This document shows, piece after piece, positions 52,914 through 60,786 of a stretch of DNA of 64,000 nucleotides. The notes under the pieces are model-generated. The model saw only the letters and a list, made by a program, of their open reading frames with translations. It was not told the DNA's origin and did not search any database. The translations under genes and the position numbers were made by a program. Source of the stretch: Desulfobulbus propionicus (lineage in GTDB: Bacteria; Desulfobacterota; Desulfobulbia; Desulfobulbales; Desulfobulbaceae). Location of the stretch: contig PDTD01000023.1 in the NCBI GenBank assembly GCA_002748755.1, forward strand, positions 1 to 64,000. The letters are read 5' to 3'. Each line of letters starts with the position of its first letter. Position 1 is the stretch's first letter.

Positions 52914-55079
52914 TTATTCAGAGCTTTGCGGCAGGTACTGCGTGAGAGGACAGCTCATACAGCCTTTGCCTGGCAGGTCTGTGTTGTCGTGAATTTTGGA
53001 GATGATGTCGGCCACGGCATCTTTGGTTTCGGCGTAGAAGTTCTCCTTGCCGATTTTTTCAAAGAGTTGGGTCCGCTCCATTACTTCCAGGATAGGGGCT
53101 TTGGCATTGCACACGGCAAAGCCCAGTTGAGCGGAATGCATCCGGTCAACAATCAGGGCAAGTTCTTCCTCACCCGAGGCGTCAATGTCGTTGATACCTC
53201 GTGCGTCCAGGAGGATATATCGCAGATCCGGCATGTCGTTGCGGAATTTGATAATCTGCTCATCCAGATAACTGGCGTTGGCAAAAAACAGGGCGCCGTC
53301 AAAGCGAACCACAGCGATGTGGCGGCATCCGCGCAGGCGATAATGTTCCATGCTCTGCAGGGATTTGTCTTTGTACATGGACAGTTTCGCCACCACTGGA
53401 TGCATGGAACGATAGAGAAAAACACCCATGGACAGGGCGACACCGACCATGATGCCTTTATCCAGATGGGGAGCGTATGCCAGGGTGACAACAAAGGTGA
53501 TGACTGAGATGATGCCGTCGTGTTTTTGTGCCTTGTAGGCATGTATAAAGCCCTTGACGTTGACCAAGCCGATAACGGCCATCATGATGACGGCCGCCAG
53601 GACCGCCTGGGGCAGGTGGTAGAGCAAAGGAGTCAGGAAGAGCAAGGTGACCAAAACCATGATACTGGTGAGGACACTGGACACACCAGATATTGCGCCG
53701 GCCTGCAGGTTTACGGCAGAGCGGGAAAAAGATCCTGAGACAGCATAGGATGAGCCTATGGAACCCAGAATATTGGCCAGGCCCTGGCCGATCAACTCCT
53801 GATTGGGATCCAGTTTTTGACCGGTCTTGGCGGCCATGGCCTTGGCAATGGCAATGGCTTCCATGAAGCCCAGCAGGGAAATGATAATCGCTGTGGGCAG
53901 CAGTTTGAAAAAAGAATCCAGGCTGAGATGAGGTACTTTGAAGGTGGGCAGGCCTTTCGGGATTTTTCCGACTATAGCGCCGCCACCTGTGAGCAGTAGT
54001 GCATCGGTGGCGAGTGGTGTGTTCCCCACCTTTATTCTCCAGGTTCGCCTGTCGGTTTTTATGTCTGTGGGCAGGTTCTCCTTGGGATAAAAGGTATACC
54101 TGCCTTCAGACTCAATACCTTCAAACTTGAGCCCGCGCAATTTTTTACGCAGTAGATGGCTCTGGTGTTTTACCTTATCGATTTCAGCGGTGAGCAGGGC
54201 AATCTTATTGTTCAGTTTAATCACCTCGATGGAGGGACCGTGGTTGCCAGAATCATTTTTTTTCAGCCCGTCGAGTTGTTTTCCTACATCTGCACGGACA
54301 CTGCCCAGGCGTTTTATCTCTTCGATACTGCTATTAAACTGAATAACGGTTTCTTCCAATCCCTTTAGTTGTACTGCCGTAATTTTAACCGTGGCATCAT
54401 GGTTGAATCCTATCAGGTAGGAGATGCAGGTGGTGATGGCCACTGCTACCAGTACGTTGGGGATTCTCGGATTTATTTTTCGGAGAAGCAACATAATACC
54501 AACTGCACCAACGCCGAAAGCCAAGGTGGGCCAGTGTGTATAATCAAAGGCGGCCTTGGTAACCCTGATCATGGTTTCATAATGGTGGGGCGCCTTGTCC
54601 ACATAGACTCCGAAGAATTTCGAGAACTGTGACGAGGCAATGATGATCGCAGCTGCATTGGTAAATCCGTTCACCACTGGATGTGAGAGAAAGTTGACCA
54701 CCATGCCGAGGCGGAGTAAGCCCAGGGAGAACTGGAAAATCCCCACCACCAGGGCCAGTAGGATGGAGTAGGCAATGAACTCTGAGCTACCTGCGGTGGC
54801 CAGGGGCTCCAGGGAAGCTGCGGACATGAGGGAAACGACAGCAACCGGTCCTGTCGCCAGCTGCCGGCTGGAGCCAAACAGGGCCGCTATCATGGGGGGC
54901 AGAAAAGCCGCATAGAGTCCGTAATACGCTGGCAGGCCTGCAAGTTGTGCATAGGCCATGGATTGAGGAATAAGGACGAGGGCAACGGTTAAGCCTGCAA
55001 GAATATCCACCTGTAAGCTTTTGGCCCCATAGCCTTGAAACCAACCAAGAAAGGGAAAAAATTTCGTGAGTAGTCGCAT
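52914..55079 (-). CDS. SulP-family anion transporter with coiled-coil insertion
   Basis: A SLC26/SulP inner-membrane anion transporter of 721 aa. The N-terminal Sulfate_transp signature is QSMAYAQLAGLPAYYGLYAAF near residue 39, then SSRQLATGPVAVVSL. The C-terminal STAS domain spans about 590-695 (IAVVRFDGALFFANASYLDE, LLDARGINDIDASGEEELAL). The odd feature is an insertion at about residues 225-375, between membrane segments: it has heptad-like stretches (IQFNSSIEEIKRLGSV, LNNKIALLTAEIDKVKHQ) and a small charged domain. Most SulP proteins lack this. The C terminus ends with CMSCPL. Sulfate or bicarbonate are the common substrates of the family; substrate is not decided here. Confidence 0.9.
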   Translation of the reverse strand: MRLLTKFFPFLGWFQGYGAKSLQVDILAGLTVALVLIPQSMAYAQLAGLPAYYGLYAAFLPPMIAALFGSSRQLATGPVAVVSLMSAASLEPLATAGSSEFIAYSILLALVVGIFQFSLGLLRLGMVVNFLSHPVVNGFTNAAAIIIASSQFSKFFGVYVDKAPHHYETMIRVTKAAFDYTHWPTLAFGVGAVGIMLLLRKINPRIPNVLVAVAITTCISYLIGFNHDATVKITAVQLKGLEETVIQFNSSIEEIKRLGSVRADVGKQLDGLKKNDSGNHGPSIEVIKLNNKIALLTAEIDKVKHQSHLLRKKLRGLKFEGIESEGRYTFYPKENLPTDIKTDRRTWRIKVGNTPLATDALLLTGGGAIVGKIPKGLPTFKVPHLSLDSFFKLLPTAIIISLLGFMEAIAIAKAMAAKTGQKLDPNQELIGQGLANILGSIGSSYAVSGSFSRSAVNLQAGAISGVSSVLTSIMVLVTLLFLTPLLYHLPQAVLAAVIMMAVIGLVNVKGFIHAYKAQKHDGIISVITFVVTLAYAPHLDKGIMVGVALSMGVFLYRSMHPVVAKLSMYKDKSLQSMEHYRLRGCRHIAVVRFDGALFFANASYLDEQIIKFRNDMPDLRYILLDARGINDIDASGEEELALIVDRMHSAQLGFAVCNAKAPILEVMERTQLFEKIGKENFYAETKDAVADIISKIHDNTDLPGKGCMSCPLTQYLPQSSE

Positions 55080-55097
55080 AGTGGTCTGTAGTGTAGT

Positions 55098-55721
55098 TTA
55101 AAGTATTGATTGCAGCATGCTTTGGAGCGACCCAACAAGATCGTCGAAGAGCATGTCTGCCCTGTAAAACAAAGAGGTGTGGAGCCTGGGGAGACCGTTT
55201 ACCAAGGTAACATTAGGCAAGGCTTTGTTTTGAGTGGAGACAGCACTGATGGATGTCTTTTTCGGTTGCCTGTTGAGAGCTAAGGTAAAGGTCTTGAGAA
55301 AAGGCAGGAGCACAGGGTGGCGATAACAGGTTGCGAGTTTTTCATGCCCTTCCAGTGTCAGCCTGGAGTGTTCCAAATTTGAACAGCCAGTATTGTTTCC
55401 TTGCGCAGGCTTATGGGGGGAATTGTCCCTGGTCAACGAAGGGATGGTGCCAAGTGCGAGCGGTCCTGGATCAAGTGCTTTCAGGTCATGCCTCCTATTT
55501 TGGCTGTCTTCGGCTTGTTGGGAGTGCTGTCGGCCTGACAAGAGCAGCAACCATTTCTTTTTTTTAGGGGCCTGTTGCCCGCACAAGGTGGGGAAAGACT
55601 TGCGCATATCCAGAGCATTTGGTACCTCATGGGGCGCGCAGAATGGGCGGCGTGAGCGCAAACCCAGGCTATCGAGGGCGGTGCGCATAGCTTCTGACAG
55701 TTGTAGGAAAGAAGGTTGCAT
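55098..55721 (-). CDS. Hypothetical protein, doubtful
   Basis: An open frame of 207 codons ending 18 bases before the sulP start, same strand. The product is basic, low in clear secondary structure, and has no family features or signal peptide; no ribosome-binding site precedes the ATG. It may be a real upstream gene of the sulP transcript or just open frame in the sulP leader. I cannot name a function. Confidence 0.3.
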   Translation of the reverse strand: MQPSFLQLSEAMRTALDSLGLRSRRPFCAPHEVPNALDMRKSFPTLCGQQAPKKKKWLLLLSGRQHSQQAEDSQNRRHDLKALDPGPLALGTIPSLTRDNSPHKPAQGNNTGCSNLEHSRLTLEGHEKLATCYRHPVLLPFLKTFTLALNRQPKKTSISAVSTQNKALPNVTLVNGLPRLHTSLFYRADMLFDDLVGSLQSMLQSIL

Positions 55722-55982
55722 GACCAGGAATATTCGTCGTAATTATTTGACTGAGTATTCATTCAGCTTGTACTGATGTTCAGGTGTTTCGTCAAACAAT
55801 TTTTCACGGTAGCAGTTGAAATGATGAAAAAAGATATTTTTCCTTATGCTTTTTACAGGTTGTTATTTCGTACGATATCGGTACTGGAGCCCCTTTTTAT
55901 TGCTGCTCATTGTGATGACCTGACTCTTTTTCCAGACATGCCACCAGAAGGATTTCTGGCTAGTGAGCAACCTCACATTTTG

Positions 55983-56034
55983 ACCCAAGGGGCATCCATG
56001 GCCAGCCCATGGATACATCTTGGGTGCTTTTTTT
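55983..56034 (+). terminator. Rho-independent terminator with no obvious gene
   Basis: A two-part stem: ACCCAAG (55983-55989) with CTTGGGT (56019-56025), and ATCCATGG (55994-56001) with CCATGGAT (56007-56014). A run of seven T residues follows. No supported plus-strand gene lies upstream. Confidence 0.75.
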
Positions 56035-56082
56035 AGAAAATCAGCTCCTTCCTTAGAAGGTGAGGATCGATTTGGGATTTCC

Positions 56083-56110
56083 CCGTATTTCTCATAGGTT
56101 CAGACATTGC
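56083..56110 (+). repeat. Dispersed repeat, left end of a split copy (R11a)
   Basis: CCCCGTATTTCTCATAGGTT resembles the family left end CCCGGATTTCTCATCAGC. It lies about 400 bases before the matching right half, with the group II intron remnant between. Confidence 0.5.
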
Positions 56111-56149
56111 CGGGTACTGCAACTGTACGGGGTGACGAACAGAGATCGG

Positions 56150-56512
56150 GTAGAAGGCGCATACCTCGGGACGAGTCTGCTGGGTAGGATAAAGTCCTCT
56201 ATCCATTAAGGGCGTATCCGTAAACCCTGCACTCACGTACAGAAAGACATGTGTTTATCCCAGGAGGCCCGTTTGAGAAGTCGCGTGCGAAGGAATTTCG
56301 GCTGAGGAGCAAGTAACTGCTCTTGACCGCACTGGAGAAGTCAGCAGAGGAGGGAAATGATAATGCCAAGGAGGAAGTGTGTACTTGTGAAGAGAACGCC
56401 ACAGCCGCTGGAACTCTTTGCTGCGTCGCAGTCAGCCGAACCGCCTTGGTAGGTGATCTGTATGCCGGGTGCTGTGGGAGGGCTCCACAGTAATGGGGAG
56501 TCCTATCCCGAT
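56150..56512 (+). mobile_element. Group II intron remnant (3' part, no ORF)
   Basis: The 3' end is recognisable. A domain V-like segment starts GAACCGCC at 56438 and runs to GTGCTG. Domain VI (about 56476-56509) pairs GGGAGGGCTCC with GGGAGTCCTATCCC and leaves a bulged A as the branch point, 8 bases before the intron end ATCCCGAT at 56512. Upstream motifs GTCAGCAGAGG and GTCAGCCGAACCGCC are also typical. No reverse transcriptase is encoded, so it is internally deleted. The 5' boundary is not certain. Confidence 0.6.
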
Positions 56513-56614
56513 TGAAATTTGAGACCGCTCACCGATATTACATACATGTGTTTTTATGAATTGTTAGCTTACATGTTAAATGGGACAAAATCTTCATGAG
56601 AAATCCGAGCTAGA
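56513..56614 (+). repeat. Dispersed repeat, right half of a split copy (R11b)
   Basis: Begins directly at the intron 3' boundary with TGAAATTTGAGACCGCTCAC, continues with TACATACATGTGTTTTT and ends GACAAAATCTTCATGAGAAA then TCCGAGCTA. It corresponds to the right half of R8. Confidence 0.65.
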
Positions 56615-56749
56615 GGCGTATTTGGGGGGTGTGGGACAATACTACTCAGAATACGGGACAAAATGACTCTTTTGTGGTATGCTGGTACCTGGTGGTCAGA
56701 GGTTTGTTGTATAGCGTTACCAGGTAGCAAGAAAAATTAATAGACGGGG

Positions 56750-56794
56750 CTGTCTCGAAATGGGGATTGAGACAGGTGTTTCGGTATGATACCG
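56750..56794. promoter_or_regulatory. Two palindromes upstream of the second alcohol dehydrogenase
   Basis: CTGTCTC (56750-56756) with GAGACAG (56769-56775), and the tight palindrome CGGTATGATACCG (56782-56794). They lie about 150-190 bases before the start codon, where an NtrC-type activator would bind. No good -24/-12 promoter was found between them and the gene. Confidence 0.4.
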
Positions 56795-56940
56795 TTTCAG
56801 GGTGTGGAGCGCCTGAACCCGTGAACGTTCAATAACAGTGTGGGTGCAAGGCGGTCCTGCACCGAATTCGGAAAGCGCGTTCGACTGACAAGATGCCGAC
56901 ACGTATCCGGTCCCCGGTTTCATGAGGAGTACTCGTACAC

Positions 56941-58089
56941 ATGGCCATTACCAAGTTTGCCGTCCCAGAGATTATTTTTGGACGCGGAAGTTTAAATTAT
57001 GCCGGGCTCTGTGCCCGCAGGCTGGGAGCGAATAAGGTGTTCCTGGTAAGCGATCAAGGTATCGAAGAGACCGGTTGGCTGGAGCGTCTGATGAATATCC
57101 TCAGTAAAGAAAAAATTGAGTGGGTGTACTATCCAGGCGTGACCTCCAATCCTCGGGATTTTCAGGTGGAGCAGGGTGCCGAGATGTATCTGAAGAACGG
57201 AACTGATGTTATTATCGCCATTGGCGGCGGTAGTCCCATGGATACGGCAAAGGGCATAGCCATACTGGCTGGCAACGGCGGAAAAATACGTGATTATGAG
57301 GGGGCGAACAAGGTCCAGCGTCCACTGCCGCCCATGTTGTTTATTACCACCACAGCTGGAAGCGGTTCTGACGTGTCCCAGTTTTGTATTATCACCGATG
57401 TGGACCGAGGTGTCAAAATGTCTATAATTACCAGGACACTGGTCCCCAATATCTCCATTGTCGATCCCTTGATTCTGCGCACAAAAAGTGAAACCTTGAT
57501 CATTCAGTCAGCGGTGGATGCACTGTCCCATGCCATTGAGGCCTATCTTTCCCGTATCGCCTCACCTTTTACAGAAATGCAGTCTCTTAAGGCGATTGAG
57601 CTGATATATCGTCATTTACCGTGTGCAGTGGAGACGAAAAACCTTGATGCCCTGGAACAGTTGAGCTCTGCGGCTGTTTCTGCATCCATGGCTTTTAGCA
57701 ATGCGGGACTTGGGGCTGAGCATGCATTGGCCCATTCCCTCGGGGGACACTTTGATATGCGCCATGGGGTTATTCACCCAATACTTTTGACCCAGTTCAT
57801 GCGTTTTAATATGAAGTTCTGCATCGAAAAAATGGCTGGGGTCGGTAAGATACTGATGAACAAAGAGAAAGGCCTGGACGTTGATCTTGCCCATGCGGGT
57901 ATTGATGCCCTGAACGATTTTTTTGCTTCTTTCGATGTGCCGCAGCGGTTGAGCGACATCATTGACGAGCAAGGCAGACAGTACCTGGAACCAATCTGCA
58001 AAATGGCGGTGCATGATGTTTGTAATCTCACCAACCCTCGTCCTGCATCCTGGCAGGAGTTTTATAAAATATGTGAGGAGGTATGGTAG
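56941..58089 (+). CDS. Iron-containing alcohol dehydrogenase (second copy)
   Basis: An Fe-ADH of 382 aa. The nucleotide site is IGGGSPMDTAKGIA near residue 95, the metal histidines lie in VDALSHAIEAYLS and HALAHSLGGHFDMRHGVIHP, and TTAGSGSDVSQFCIITD is conserved. It is a clear paralogue of the enzyme at 38585-39766 but well diverged. GAGGAGT precedes the ATG. The histidine kinase gene starts at the next base after its stop codon, so enzyme and two-component system form one operon. It probably makes or consumes an aldehyde that also concerns the AOR enzymes. Confidence 0.95.
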   Translation: MAITKFAVPEIIFGRGSLNYAGLCARRLGANKVFLVSDQGIEETGWLERLMNILSKEKIEWVYYPGVTSNPRDFQVEQGAEMYLKNGTDVIIAIGGGSPMDTAKGIAILAGNGGKIRDYEGANKVQRPLPPMLFITTTAGSGSDVSQFCIITDVDRGVKMSIITRTLVPNISIVDPLILRTKSETLIIQSAVDALSHAIEAYLSRIASPFTEMQSLKAIELIYRHLPCAVETKNLDALEQLSSAAVSASMAFSNAGLGAEHALAHSLGGHFDMRHGVIHPILLTQFMRFNMKFCIEKMAGVGKILMNKEKGLDVDLAHAGIDALNDFFASFDVPQRLSDIIDEQGRQYLEPICKMAVHDVCNLTNPRPASWQEFYKICEEVW

Positions 58090-59283
58090 ATGATTCCAAC
58101 CACTACTTTGCATGATTTGATAGGTATTGAGCATTGTAAACAGGGATTCTACCGGGAGCTGCAACAAAAAGTTGAGCTGCTGAAAACATCCAATATAGAG
58201 TTGGAGAAAAAACGAAAGGAAATGCAGGCCGTCCTTGATGGCATCACCGACATGATGGCTGTTTTGAGTGAGGATTTACGCTTCCAAGAGGTGAACCATG
58301 TTTTTCAAGACTGGTATGAGGATGTGGATCCCGTGGGGCGGTACTGTTATGAGGTGTTCAGGGGCAATCTCTCCGTCTGCAATGACTGCCCGGCCTTACG
58401 TTCTCTGGACCGGGACGAGATTGTCAAGGATCGCTGTATTTACAGAGTGCATGGTAAGTTCCGCCAGTTTGAGATCATTGCTTCACCTTTGCGATCCGAA
58501 CCAACTGGCGAACGGCAAGTGTTGCTCTTTAAGCGTGATGTTACCATGGAGCAAGAGTTTCAAGCCCAGTTTTATCAGGCTGAAAAGATGGCTACCGTTG
58601 GGACACTGGCAGCGGGCGTAGCCCATGAAATAAATAATCCGCTCACGGCTATCAGCGGTTTTGCCGAAGGATTGAAAAGGCGAATCAGCCGCCTTGAGGG
58701 GAAAATCGAATCCGACGATTGTGAAGATTTTAAGGAATATATCGATACGATCATCAAGGAGTGCTATCGTTGCCGTGATATCGTGCGGACCCTGCTTACG
58801 TTCAGCAGGCCGGTTTCTTCCAGCCGACGACCGGTAGATCTGAATCAGTGTGTTTCTGATACACTGTTCATCCTCAAACATCATTTCAGAGACAAGCATG
58901 ACCTGACCGTGCAGGTTATGCTTGATGACAAACTTCCTATGATTATGGGGGATGAGTCGCAGCTGAAGCAGGTTATTATCAACCTGTTGACCAACGCCTT
59001 TGATGCCACGGCAGAGGGCGGCGCCATCACAGTGCATACTCGGGAAGAGGAGAGCGGGGGGGTGCAAGTGGTTGTTGAAGACTCAGGTGATGGTATCTCT
59101 CCTGAGGTCATTGACAAGTTGTTTGAACCTTTTTTCACAACCAAGCCAGTGGGCAAGGGTATCGGAATTGGTCTGTCCACCTGCTATGCCATTGTTAACC
59201 GTCATGGGGGCGAAATAACCGTTGAGAGTACCGAGGGGGAAGGTTCGTTGTTTATTGTCACCTTACCAGGGATACCAGCATAA
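58090..59283 (+). CDS. Cytoplasmic PAS sensor histidine kinase
   Basis: A soluble kinase of 397 aa. A coiled-coil start (about 20-48), a PAS domain (about 45-150) with cysteines in VCNDCPALRSL that may sense redox state or bind a metal, HisKA with the phospho-accepting His179 in GVAHEINNPL, and a HATPase domain (about 265-395) with NLLTNAFDA, DSGDGISPE and GKGIGIGLST. No membrane segment, so the signal is internal. The ribosome-binding site GAGGAGG overlaps the end of the alcohol dehydrogenase gene. The stop overlaps the regulator start as TAATG. It is the cognate kinase of the next gene. Confidence 0.93.
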   Translation: MIPTTTLHDLIGIEHCKQGFYRELQQKVELLKTSNIELEKKRKEMQAVLDGITDMMAVLSEDLRFQEVNHVFQDWYEDVDPVGRYCYEVFRGNLSVCNDCPALRSLDRDEIVKDRCIYRVHGKFRQFEIIASPLRSEPTGERQVLLFKRDVTMEQEFQAQFYQAEKMATVGTLAAGVAHEINNPLTAISGFAEGLKRRISRLEGKIESDDCEDFKEYIDTIIKECYRCRDIVRTLLTFSRPVSSSRRPVDLNQCVSDTLFILKHHFRDKHDLTVQVMLDDKLPMIMGDESQLKQVIINLLTNAFDATAEGGAITVHTREEESGGVQVVVEDSGDGISPEVIDKLFEPFFTTKPVGKGIGIGLSTCYAIVNRHGGEITVESTEGEGSLFIVTLPGIPA

Positions 59284-60620
59284 TGGATAGAGATAGATAT
59301 TCGGTCTTGATCATAGACGATGAAGAGTCCATACGTCGTCTTATACAGAAGGAACTGGCGCAATCCCGCCGGAATGTTGTGGTGGCCGCAGATGCCTGTG
59401 AAACCATGGAGATGATTCGCGAGCATTTTTTTGATGTGATCGTTATGGATTTGCGGCTGCCAGATGTCAGTGAGCTTGAACTGTTGATCAAACTTAAGGA
59501 AACCCTTGCGCATGTCGAAATTATAATGATTACTGGACATGGGGAGGTGGATATAGCCGTAGAGGCCATGAAATTAGGGGCCTATGATTTCATTCGCAAG
59601 CCGTTTAATTTGGAGCGTCTGGAGCTGGTCGTTGAAAAAGCGCACCAAAAGGTGGTGCTGGCCAGGGAAAACGCCGTACTCAGACAACGCGCAGAAAGCA
59701 AAGATAAACCTGTTACCTACATTGGCAACTCGCATGCTGTCAGGGAGATTCTTTTTCTGGTGGAAAAAGTGGCCCCTGCGCAGATACCCGTGCTGATAAC
59801 CGGGGAGTCAGGTGTGGGTAAGGATGTCATTGCCCGGCTGATTCATCAGCGCTCGGCCTGTGCAGGAAACCCAATGATCATCAAGAACTGCGCTTCCCTG
59901 CAGAAGGAGCTTGCACGCAGTGAATTGTTCGGGCATGTCAAAGGCTCGTTTACCGGTGCCACCGACACCCGAGACGGACTTATGGCCTTTGCCCATGAAG
60001 GTACCCTCTTTCTTGACGAAATAGGAGAGTTGCCCCTGGAGGTGCAGGCCTCTCTGCTCAGGGCCCTTGAAACGCAGACCTACCGGAGAGTAGGGGAGAA
60101 AGAAGAACGGAAAGTCAATATTCGGTTTCTTTTTGCCACCAATCGTAACCTGGCGGAAGAGGTCGAGTATGGGCGGTTTAACGAGGCCTTTTTTCATCGT
60201 ATCAACGCTTTTAACATCAAGGTACCCATGTTGTCGGAGCGCAAGGAGGACCTGCCGCTACTGGTAAATTATTTTCTAACCACGCTCAGTCCAGACAATA
60301 CCTCCTTTCGCATTGTCGACAGCGCCATGAACTGCCTGTTACGCTACGATTGGCCGGGCAATGTACGCGAGCTGCGCAATGTCATTGAGCGTTCTATCAT
60401 CCTGGCGGAAAATTCCATTATCACCGAGAGATGTCTCCCCCATGAGCTTATCCTCCAGTCCGAGGGTAATGAGGATGCCTTGTCGCTGGAGTCGGTGGAG
60501 CGGAAGCACATCTTGAAAATGCTTGAGTTTTTTGACGGCAACAGGCAGAAAACAGCCGATATGCTGGGTATCAGTCGCAAGACGCTCTACAGGAAGCTGG
60601 TGAGCTATGCGACCAATTGA
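59283..60620 (+). CDS. Sigma-54-dependent response regulator (NtrC family)
   Basis: A regulator of 445 aa. Receiver domain (1-120) with the phosphorylation site Asp56 in VIVMDLRLP; AAA+ domain (about 143-375) with Walker A GESGVGKD at 174-181 and the sigma-54 contact loop GSFTGA at 221-226; Walker B GTLFLDEIGEL; C-terminal Fis-type HTH (GNRQKTADMLGISRKTLYRKL, near 420-440). It activates sigma-54 promoters when phosphorylated. Targets likely include this operon and, by inference, the sigma-54 promoters found before mop and the alcohol dehydrogenase at 38.6 kb. Confidence 0.95.
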   Translation: MDRDRYSVLIIDDEESIRRLIQKELAQSRRNVVVAADACETMEMIREHFFDVIVMDLRLPDVSELELLIKLKETLAHVEIIMITGHGEVDIAVEAMKLGAYDFIRKPFNLERLELVVEKAHQKVVLARENAVLRQRAESKDKPVTYIGNSHAVREILFLVEKVAPAQIPVLITGESGVGKDVIARLIHQRSACAGNPMIIKNCASLQKELARSELFGHVKGSFTGATDTRDGLMAFAHEGTLFLDEIGELPLEVQASLLRALETQTYRRVGEKEERKVNIRFLFATNRNLAEEVEYGRFNEAFFHRINAFNIKVPMLSERKEDLPLLVNYFLTTLSPDNTSFRIVDSAMNCLLRYDWPGNVRELRNVIERSIILAENSIITERCLPHELILQSEGNEDALSLESVERKHILKMLEFFDGNRQKTADMLGISRKTLYRKLVSYATN

Positions 60621-60632
60621 CCCAGCTGCAGG

Positions 60633-60786
60633 AGCCCGGATTTTTCATGGCCAATGGGTCTCCTTGGAGAAAAGGTATAGAAAGACAGATGTATGTGATG
60701 TCCGTGAGCAGGATCAAGTTTCGCCAAATTGTTCACCCAAGATCAGCTCAGGCGGCACCACCTGAGCTGATGAGAAATCCGGACTA
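60633..60786 (-). repeat. Dispersed repeat, internally deleted (R12)
   Basis: Right end AGCCCGGATTTTTCATGG in plus orientation, then AAGACAGATGTATGTGATGT, GTTTCGCCAAATTGTTCACC and the left end CACCTGAGCTGATGAGAAAT then CCGGACTA. About 70 bases of the family middle are missing. Its terminal triplet (60784-60786) is the TAG stop of dinB. Confidence 0.7.

Larger units (their letters stand above)
55722..56940. other. Gene-free region with terminator, group II intron remnant and repeat halves
   Basis: About 1.2 kb without a supported protein gene. In order: a terminator (55983-56034), the left end of a dispersed repeat (about 56083), a group II intron remnant up to 56512, the right half of the same repeat (56513-56614), and the promoter region of the second alcohol dehydrogenase with two palindromes. 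Confidence 0.5.

Noticed and set aside
55776-56036. 86-codon plus-strand frame
   Set aside because: It reads through the terminator hairpin and T-run and has no ribosome-binding site or family features.
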